Below are positions 14,743 through 20,144 of a stretch of 20,144 nt of DNA, in pieces (position 1 is the first letter of the stretch; each line of letters begins with the position of its first letter). Made by a program: the position numbers and the translations under genes. Where the stretch lies: NCBI GenBank assembly GCA_964521525.1, contig CAZFTD010000048.1:1-20144 (forward strand). The letters run 5' to 3'. The notes under the pieces are model-generated. The model saw only the letters and a list, made by a program, of their open reading frames with translations, searched no databases and was not told where the DNA came from. Source of the DNA: CALEUX01 sp964521525 (GTDB lineage Bacteria > Bacteroidota > Bacteroidia > Bacteroidales > Marinilabiliaceae).

Positions 14743-14811
14743 CGCTGAATAAATCGCAGATTCCCGTTGAACCATCTGCAATTTCTACGATTTATTCAGC
14801 GGGAATCTGCG
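14743..14811. repeat. two interleaved inverted repeats (A-B-A'-B')
   Basis: CGCTGAATAAATCG (14743-14756) is perfectly complementary to 14788-14801, and CGCAGATTCCCG (14755-14766) is perfectly complementary to 14800-14811. The order is A, B, A', B', with A/B and A'/B' each overlapping by two bases. As RNA this could fold only one helix at a time or a pseudoknot. 'CAGCGGGAATCTGCGA'-like sequence is a familiar degenerate motif of Bacteroidota spacers. Confidence 0.75.
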
Positions 14812-14888
14812 AGCAACAGAACAATGTTTTAGTCTACCACATATCTGAAGTGTTCCATATAACACTCCGTTTAAATTTCCAGAAGACT

Positions 14889-17723
14889 CTATCTAAACCT
14901 GAAAAACTTCCCCTCCACTTTTTTAACACCAGTATGAAGCTGGTAAAACATTATTTTATCATCGCAGTTACCGCCACCGTATTTTACTTTATACGTAACG
15001 CCAGGAATTATCCTGCCTTTAAACAGTTTGGCAACCGGAACTCCATTTCGGTTATATAGCGTTAATTCGCCCGATGTTTCAACCGATGAATCAAATTCAA
15101 AATAAGTATCACCCGACGACGCATGGTTATATGTTCTACAGCTCACATGCTTATCTTTCGAGTATTTCGATGGCTTTTCGTAACCCACATCCAGACATTG
15201 ACCTGCTTTATAAGCTATCAGAATATTTGCCGGGTCGAAATTAACCACATGGCACAACTCAAACCGAACGGTAAACTTATCGCCACTCACCTTTCCATAT
15301 CCGCTGATGTTATCAATTTTAATACCTGTTAATCCCGATTTTGGATCAGTGGAATTAAGTTCCATTTTCCAGTTGCGGCTGTTGCTCACATTCATGGCAT
15401 AGTTTCCGGCCAAATCAATAACCAGATGCGACAATTCGAAACGACAACTGCCGTCGGTAATAAAGGTTAATTCGTAACGCACGCATCCATTGCCCAGGTT
15501 GGTGATTTCGTTCTTATACAACCTGATGCAATTGTCGAGACACGAGTCTGAACCATCGCCACCACCATCATTGCCATCGCCGGGTTCGTTATTATTGTTG
15601 GTTGTACATGATAAATCAATATAATCCAAATCTTCGCAACCATCGACACTTTGAGCGACTAAAACAACAGTTGCATTGCCTGTTCCGGCTTTATAAACCA
15701 GTTGGTTAATACTTTCTGAAGTAATTAACCAGCTCTGATTACCCGAGTCAATTGTCCAATAGTACGAAACAGCATTAGTAACCTGGGCATTAATAATATT
15801 GTTAACACTACCGCACTCCGGCATTTTATCGGGAGCCATTATCTTAACTGATGGTAATGATAAAGCATTTATGGTGAATGTAACAATTGCTTCACAACCA
15901 TTGTTATCAATAACTTTAACCTCGTAATTCCCCGGTGCAAGATTGCCTTTGCTTTGACTTCCTTCTACCCCATTCCATAAAAACACAAAGGGGGCAGTGC
16001 CATTAGAAACGTTTATTTGAGCTGAACCCACATCAGGATTGTCACAAGTGGAACCACTTACTGTTGCTGATGCTGAAAATGCTGCAACCTGACGGGTAAC
16101 CTGTATAACTGTTGATGAGCTGCATCCTCTGGCATCCATCACTTCAACCGTATAAGCACCCTCTTGTTGGGTTTCAAAAACCGAATTACTTAAAACTCCA
16201 TTCACGTAATAGGTATAGGGTGCCGTACCGCCCGTTGCAGTTAAGGTTACCTGCATGGTTCTATCCTGAGCATTGCAACTGTTAGAAGTAACATTGGCGC
16301 TGACAGATACTGAGCCGGTGTTGGTAACAGTAACCTGCTGGTTAATTTTACATCCTTTAGAGTCGGTTACCAATACCGTATATGAACCAGAGCCCAGATT
16401 GTTAAGTTCCATGCCGGTTAATCCGTTGCTCCATTGGGCAATATACGGGCCGGTTCCGTTTTGAGGATTCAGGATTACGGTTCCGCCTTCATTGCTGCAA
16501 TCGGCCGGTGTAACTGCTGCCGAAACATAAAATATCTTCTGGTTTACCGATACGGTACGTTCCAGTTTACAACCTTCTGCATCGGTAATGGTAACCTTGT
16601 ACGAGCCAGCATTTAACCCTTCAAGATTCTGGGTAGTGGCGCCATTCGACCATAAATAGGTATAAGGGCCGGTTCCACCAAAAACGTCCAGTGTGATGGT
16701 TCCTACGCCTTTTTCGTAACATTCGAGCGTATTCGATATGGCATTAGCCTTAATGGGCGACTGGCTGGTAATAAAAAATGGCATTTTGGCAACACACCCG
16801 CGTTCATCAGTTACGGTTACCGAATAGCTTCCTGTAGCCAAACCCGATACATCCTCAGTTTCGGGACCATGAGCCCAAACATAAGTATAGTTACCCGAAC
16901 CGCCTGTAACCGTAATATTAATAGCACCATTGCTTTGAGCGCAATAGGCAGGCGTTAATTGCCCCGATATTTTAATTGGCGCTGGACTTTCGACCACAGC
17001 ATTTAATTCAACTTCGTTTCCGGCCGAGTCGTACACTAAAACAGAATAGTTTCCGGCTGGCACGCCATCTATAAAAGAAGTAGTGGCACCATTGCTCCAT
17101 AAATATGAATATGGCGGAGTTCCTCCACTAACAGTAGTAACCACCTTACCATCAGCCACGCCAAAACAGGAGACCGTAGAAGCCTCAATTCCGGCCGATA
17201 AAGGTATAGTAACAGTGCCAGTGCCGGGCGTTACATACTCGTAAAACACGCAGGTAGATGCTTTGTAGGCAACTTTAAACTTATTGTTGAGCAACGATGT
17301 TATACAGCTCTCATCATCGGCACAAACGGTATAGGTAAGCGTGAAACTCTCCTTTTTACCCTTCTTCACAAACCTGCTGATTTCATCCACCTTTAAGCCT
17401 CTTACCTTAGTTTTCGGGTCGGTTACCATGTATTCCATTGGCCAGTTGCGACTGTTAACAGCCTGCGTAACAGTACCACATGAAATGCCAACCATGTAGT
17501 GCGATAAATCATACTTGCAGGTTCCATCGGCAGTAATCAGAAGCGTTATAGTTACGCAATTATCGTTTCGTTGTATTTCAACAACCTCTGTGTCAAAACA
17601 ATTCTTACATAAACCCTGAGTAGTTTGTATGGTATCGCTTTCCTGAGCGAATGCAGAGAGAGAAAAAAACCAGAAAAACAGCGATACAACAAAAATCCTA
17701 TTCACGAACTGATTGCGTTTCAT
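14889..17723 (-). CDS. large secreted SprB-repeat protein with duplicated flanking domains
   Basis: A 944-residue secreted protein with a signal peptide (1-26, AFA before QE). A Cys-containing domain A (about 38-165) is followed by six SprB-type repeats (starting near 180, 250, 325, 398, 472 and 548). Each repeat has a GGT.PY.Y.WSNG core and a G.Y.V.VTD..GC end. Next come a PKD-like segment (about 622-706), a flexible Asn/Gly/Asp linker (709-727), domain B (about 728-850) and a short C-terminal domain (870-944, ELTLYNRNGVPVAKLFKG...KIMFYQLHTG). The last resembles type-A-like T9SS sorting domains, though weakly. Domains A and B are clearly duplicates (DGxC, LSH, NSRNW, DPK, GxKxD, YKA). It is likely a cell-surface or released adhesin exported by the type IX system; SprB itself is the gliding adhesin of Flavobacterium. 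The ligand is unknown. Confidence 0.85.
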   Translation of the reverse strand: MKRNQFVNRIFVVSLFFWFFSLSAFAQESDTIQTTQGLCKNCFDTEVVEIQRNDNCVTITLLITADGTCKYDLSHYMVGISCGTVTQAVNSRNWPMEYMVTDPKTKVRGLKVDEISRFVKKGKKESFTLTYTVCADDESCITSLLNNKFKVAYKASTCVFYEYVTPGTGTVTIPLSAGIEASTVSCFGVADGKVVTTVSGGTPPYSYLWSNGATTSFIDGVPAGNYSVLVYDSAGNEVELNAVVESPAPIKISGQLTPAYCAQSNGAINITVTGGSGNYTYVWAHGPETEDVSGLATGSYSVTVTDERGCVAKMPFFITSQSPIKANAISNTLECYEKGVGTITLDVFGGTGPYTYLWSNGATTQNLEGLNAGSYKVTITDAEGCKLERTVSVNQKIFYVSAAVTPADCSNEGGTVILNPQNGTGPYIAQWSNGLTGMELNNLGSGSYTVLVTDSKGCKINQQVTVTNTGSVSVSANVTSNSCNAQDRTMQVTLTATGGTAPYTYYVNGVLSNSVFETQQEGAYTVEVMDARGCSSSTVIQVTRQVAAFSASATVSGSTCDNPDVGSAQINVSNGTAPFVFLWNGVEGSQSKGNLAPGNYEVKVIDNNGCEAIVTFTINALSLPSVKIMAPDKMPECGSVNNIINAQVTNAVSYYWTIDSGNQSWLITSESINQLVYKAGTGNATVVLVAQSVDGCEDLDYIDLSCTTNNNNEPGDGNDGGGDGSDSCLDNCIRLYKNEITNLGNGCVRYELTFITDGSCRFELSHLVIDLAGNYAMNVSNSRNWKMELNSTDPKSGLTGIKIDNISGYGKVSGDKFTVRFELCHVVNFDPANILIAYKAGQCLDVGYEKPSKYSKDKHVSCRTYNHASSGDTYFEFDSSVETSGELTLYNRNGVPVAKLFKGRIIPGVTYKVKYGGGNCDDKIMFYQLHTGVKKVEGKFFRFR

Positions 17724-17854
17724 AGCCGGTAAGTTTAATTGGTTCCCGGTTTACGAAGCAATCTAAGAAAATGTTTCGTTCGTCAAATATTTTAGTTGTT
17801 TAGTGTAATTTTTTATTTATTTCGTCAAGTATTTATAAAGAAGAAAGCTGAAGT

Positions 17855-17930
17855 TGTTAGCTCCTGGCTCTAAGTTCTAGGCTCAAAGTTTTAAGTTCTA
17901 GGTTTTAAGTTCAGAGTCCAAGGTTCTAAG
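17855..17930. repeat. degenerate tandem repeat, about 21-bp period
   Basis: TAAGTTCTAGG occurs at 17871 and 17892, each followed by a [CT]T-rich AAGTT, and a decayed third unit (GTCCAAGGTTCTAAG) ends at 17930. The 259-base spacer between the TPR gene and the SprB-repeat gene otherwise holds only CCCTATGCCCTATGCGC-like direct duplications near 17945-17960 and the leader of the adhesin gene. Confidence 0.6.
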
Positions 17931-17982
17931 CACCATACTCTAATCCCTATGCCCTATGCGCTTTGCTCTTAGCAGCCAACAG

Positions 17983-18732
17983 CTACTTTAAATCATTAAA
18001 ATAATCGGGACTGCTTTTCCCGGCTCTCAGCGTTGGAAGCAAATCTTCTTTTACCCATTTAAAATTGGGGGCTTCTTTTAATAATTGCAGATACATGTTT
18101 TCGGCCTTGGATGTTTGTCCCTGTTTAGCATAAACCTGACCCAGCCAGGCTCCCACGTTATAATACATCCAATGGTTGCGGTTATTCTTTTTAAAGAACT
18201 CGAAAGCTTTTTCGTAATATTCAACGGCACTAACCTTATCTCCCCCAAACAACGAAGGCCTGAAATACAACGAATTGGCTTGCTCCACCAGTGGAAGTCC
18301 CAATTCGGGGCCAAGTTCTATAGCTTTTCGAAGGTTCTCGGTATGGCTTCGGGTGTAAAACGGAGCCTTCCATGGTTGAAGCCCAATTTTATACGCCACC
18401 AGTGCAGCCGAAAAGGCATGTAAAACAGCATCGTTGGGTCGGCGCTTGAGGGCCTGCTCTATTCTCTTTTCAAACAATGGAATCTCCACCTTGGCCAAAT
18501 CCTGTTGTTTTGCCCCCAGGTAATTGCCAATTAAACCATATTCGGCATATAGCAATACCATCTCGGTTTGAGCATCAGTTTTGGTTAGTCGCAGACTATC
18601 AACAACCTGTTTCCACAATACCATATTGCCGGTTAAATAAAGTGTTTTGAATTTGGCATCCAACCGCTCAACGTTATTGCCATTTACTATAGAGGAAAAG
18701 GTCAGTAGTGTTAATATTATTATGAGCCTCAT
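17983..18732 (-). CDS. secreted TPR protein
   Basis: A 249-residue protein with a signal peptide (about 1-18, FSSIVNG) and no lipobox, so it should be periplasmic. The body is helical. TPR-like pairs are visible at about 91-118 (IEQALKRRPNDAVLHAFSAALVAYK), 130-150 (LRKAIELGPELGLPLVEQANSLYF), 163-180 (GGDKVSAVEYYEKAFEFF) and 197-222 (LGQVYAKQGQTSKAENMYLQLLKEAPNF). The motif RPSLFGGDK before the YYEKA helix recurs in Bacteroidota periplasmic TPR proteins. TPRs mediate protein contacts, so it may help assemble an envelope complex, but no partner is shown. It lies between the hipST genes (110 bases upstream) and the SprB-repeat gene (259 bases downstream) on the same strand, with no sign of co-transcription. 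Confidence 0.7.
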   Translation of the reverse strand: MRLIIILTLLTFSSIVNGNNVERLDAKFKTLYLTGNMVLWKQVVDSLRLTKTDAQTEMVLLYAEYGLIGNYLGAKQQDLAKVEIPLFEKRIEQALKRRPNDAVLHAFSAALVAYKIGLQPWKAPFYTRSHTENLRKAIELGPELGLPLVEQANSLYFRPSLFGGDKVSAVEYYEKAFEFFKKNNRNHWMYYNVGAWLGQVYAKQGQTSKAENMYLQLLKEAPNFKWVKEDLLPTLRAGKSSPDYFNDLK

Positions 18733-18789
18733 ATTTTTATAAGTCTTTTGTCTAATAAAGAATCATTGTGTGTAATTAAACAGCAAATA

Positions 18790-18827
18790 TGTCGGTTTGT
18801 TGATTTTAAGCATAAAAAAAACCGACA
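18790..18827. other. hairpin between hipT and the TPR gene
   Basis: TGTCGGTTT (18790-18798) and AAACCGACA (18819-18827) form a perfect 9-bp stem with a 20-base loop containing an A-run. It starts 16 bases after the hipT stop on that strand. No T-run follows on either strand, so it is at best a partial terminator for the hip operon. Confidence 0.5.
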
Positions 18828-18842
18828 ATCGCGACAGTTATA

Positions 18843-19775
18843 TCAACAAAGTGATAAAATTTTGGCTCTTTCCTTTACCAGTAATTGATATTTTTCCTTC
18901 ATCCCATCCGATAAGAAACTAATATCAATAAGGCTGAACCAGGATGGCAGCGCATCGTTGATAACATTCAATGTTTTAGCGATTATCTTGTCTGTTAATC
19001 CACAACGCTCCTTCCCAAAATAATCAATTAACACAGCCCTGTTCAGGTTGCGTTTTTTGCCTTTCAGCGATAAAGCTATCTCTTCAACATCACCTTTTAA
19101 AACAATGGTTGAATTGAGCAAATCATATGCCGGCGAGAGCTCTACTTTACCATGTTGAAATATTATGGAATAGTTTTTTAAGTGCATATCTTCATTTCCA
19201 ACCAGAAAGTTAAACAACACCAGTTTAAACAGCCGGGTCTTTTCTATAGCCGGGAAGGTGCAATACTCATCAATAATCTGAACCAGCTTTTCCATGGTAT
19301 AGTTATATTTGGTATCGCGACTTAAACCTGCAAGTTGCGCGAAGTCCTCCGTATGAATCTTATCTTTTTGCCCTTTACGATCGAAGCGCTTAATAAAGTA
19401 AGTTAAGCTGTTATCCTTTGCATAAATCAGGCCGTGTAAAGGCACATCAATGCCAATAGTTGAGGCCAGTCGCATGGTGAGGTCTTCGTTTTGAGGCAAT
19501 TCGGCAAACAAGTGGTGAGGTGGTTTGAGTATAAAACGCCCTCCCTTGTCGACCATATCGAACCGATGCTCCTTGATATTGAGCACTGCACTTAACTTGG
19601 GTTGCACGCCTTGAATAGACATTTTAGAAGCCCGAATCATGGCTTCGGAGCGCAATTCAGCAGCAGTATAATTCAACGGCAGCAGTTCATTGAGCGAAGC
19701 AGAGAGCTTTTTTAACCCTTCGGGGCTGTATAAATGCTCGCCACATGGCTGATAAGTAATGGGGCAACGGTTCAT
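18843..19775 (-). CDS. hipT: HipT-type Ser/Thr kinase toxin (HipA C-terminal family)
   Basis: A 310-residue HipA-like kinase lacking the N-terminal subdomain 1 of full-length HipA (about 440 residues), which is encoded separately by the gene just upstream, as in HipBST systems. Visible elements are an N-terminal MNRCPITYQPCGE, the flexible Gly-rich/P-loop SIQGVQPKLS (53-62), ATP-binding Lys84 in RFILKPP, FIKRFDR (127-133), the catalytic GNEDMHLKN (193-201, Asp196 as base) and SPAYDLLNS (Asp218 as Mg ligand). All kinase residues look intact. Known HipA/HipT kinases phosphorylate aminoacyl-tRNA synthetases (GltX or TrpS) and halt growth; the target here is unknown. Ser50 and Ser53 flank the Gly-rich loop, where HipT of E. 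coli O127 is regulated by autophosphorylation. Its ATG overlaps the hipS stop as ATGA. Confidence 0.87.
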   Translation of the reverse strand: MNRCPITYQPCGEHLYSPEGLKKLSASLNELLPLNYTAAELRSEAMIRASKMSIQGVQPKLSAVLNIKEHRFDMVDKGGRFILKPPHHLFAELPQNEDLTMRLASTIGIDVPLHGLIYAKDNSLTYFIKRFDRKGQKDKIHTEDFAQLAGLSRDTKYNYTMEKLVQIIDEYCTFPAIEKTRLFKLVLFNFLVGNEDMHLKNYSIIFQHGKVELSPAYDLLNSTIVLKGDVEEIALSLKGKKRNLNRAVLIDYFGKERCGLTDKIIAKTLNVINDALPSWFSLIDISFLSDGMKEKYQLLVKERAKILSLC

Positions 19776-20086
19776 TCCACCACCTCCTTCAGCGTTACGT
19801 TGCCAACCAAATCACCACCAACGGCCATGAGTTGCGAAAACAAATCGTTACGATCAATCTTCCCAATTCTCAGCAACCCTTCAAGTTGATAACCTTCGGG
19901 CAATAACCCATCAAAGAAAGGTGGAAAGGTGTTGTGTTCATAATGCCGTTGGGTAACAGGCATGGTTAAAGAAACCGGTTCGCCAGAGTATCCGTCGAGG
20001 TATTGAAAACGATAGGACTTTCCAAATTCGATTTCGGTAAATATGCCTGCTTCAAGGTTATTCTTATAAACAATGGCTTTACGCAT
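19772..20086 (-). CDS. hipS: HipS-type small protein (stand-alone HipA N-terminal subdomain 1)
   Basis: A 104-residue protein equal to the first subdomain of HipA: AIVYKNNLEAGIFTEIEFGKSYRFQYL, then VSLTMPVTQRHYEH, PPFFDGLLPEG (55-65), and a closing LFSQLMAVGGDLVGNVTL (82-99), matching the HipA 'PFFxNLLPEG' and 'GGDxxGxL' signatures. In the E. coli O127 HipBST system the equivalent HipS neutralises HipT, acting as the antitoxin, with HipB as DNA-binding partner; the same role is likely here by analogy. It overlaps hipT by 4 bases (ATGA), ensuring coupled synthesis. hipB is not inside the window: only 58 bases remain upstream. In one frame those are open to a TAA overlapping the hipS start, so a hipB end there is possible. 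A dyad at 20121-20143 could be its operator. Confidence 0.82.
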   Translation of the reverse strand: MRKAIVYKNNLEAGIFTEIEFGKSYRFQYLDGYSGEPVSLTMPVTQRHYEHNTFPPFFDGLLPEGYQLEGLLRIGKIDRNDLFSQLMAVGGDLVGNVTLKEVVE

Positions 20087-20120
20087 GATTCATTATTTGA
20101 TTCATCATTGGACTCGTAAG

Positions 20121-20143
20121 ATGTACTTTGATATTAAGTACAT
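20121..20143. promoter_or_regulatory. 23-bp dyad upstream of hipS, candidate HipB operator
   Basis: ATGTACTT (20121-20128) and AAGTACAT (20136-20143) are perfect 8-bp arms separated by 7 bases, centred about 46 bases before the hipS ATG. The size and symmetry suit a dimeric helix-turn-helix regulator. E. coli HipB operators have a similar layout but different bases (TATCC-N8-GGATA). No regulator gene is visible. Confidence 0.5.
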
Positions 20144-20144
20144 A

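Noticed and set aside
20079..20144. Open frame to the right edge, possible 3' end of hipB
   Set aside because: Only 21 codons (ending MNQIMNHA) without recognisable HipB features; it overlaps the dyad, so it was not annotated as a gene.

Overview
The window looks like a piece of a Bacteroidota chromosome, most likely Bacteroidales/Marinilabiliales-like. This rests on moderate AT richness, A-rich leaders without clear Shine-Dalgarno sequences, TAnnTTTG-type -7 promoter boxes, a TonB-dependent receptor with an N-terminal carboxypeptidase-regulatory domain, a SprB-repeat adhesin with a T9SS-like C-terminus, a DUF4625 lipoprotein and the short Bacteroidota-type MenE. No rRNA, tRNA, CRISPR array, phage or complete insertion sequence was seen.

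Layout, left to right. (1) 3-751, plus strand: the 3' end of a HerA/YjgR-type (DUF853) ATPase gene and a hotdog-fold acyl-CoA thioesterase. (2) 844-4266, plus strand: a probable metal-acquisition operon of a small His/Cys-rich membrane-anchored protein, a TonB-dependent receptor and a His-rich, probably surface-exposed DUF4625 lipoprotein, closed by a strong terminator at 4294-4341. (3) 7529-4326, minus strand: menA, menC and menE of menaquinone biosynthesis, without menF/D/H/B. (4) 7703-9046, plus strand: an Omp85-superfamily outer-membrane barrel, divergent from menA. (5) 11243-9065, minus strand: an overlapping lrgA-lrgB-DUF819 membrane transport operon. (6) 11467-12186 and 12670-14289, plus strand: a plant-type methylthioadenosine/SAH nucleosidase and a YbiT-like ABC-F protein whose second nucleotide-binding domain has lost key catalytic residues. 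(7) 20086-14889, minus strand: a split HipS/HipT kinase toxin module, a TPR protein and a 944-residue secreted SprB-repeat protein, plus a 3' gene remnant at 14699-14502.

The intergenic regions carry several families of short degenerate repeats. The menA-menC spacer and the nucleosidase-ABC-F spacer share the same two-part element (a 43-bp block with 40 identities plus an adjoining hairpin element). In the second spacer the hairpin arms appear to be pushed apart by another CTTTGTG/CACAAAG repeat. A composite of two interleaved inverted repeats lies at 14743-14811, and a 21-bp tandem motif at 17871-17930. A 23-bp dyad upstream of hipS is a good candidate operator.

The points most worth a second look are the duplicated Cys-containing domain flanking the SprB array, the HipS/HipT pair with its operator-like dyad, the asymmetric ABC-F protein, the small His/Cys-rich protein of the metal operon, and the nested intergenic repeats.
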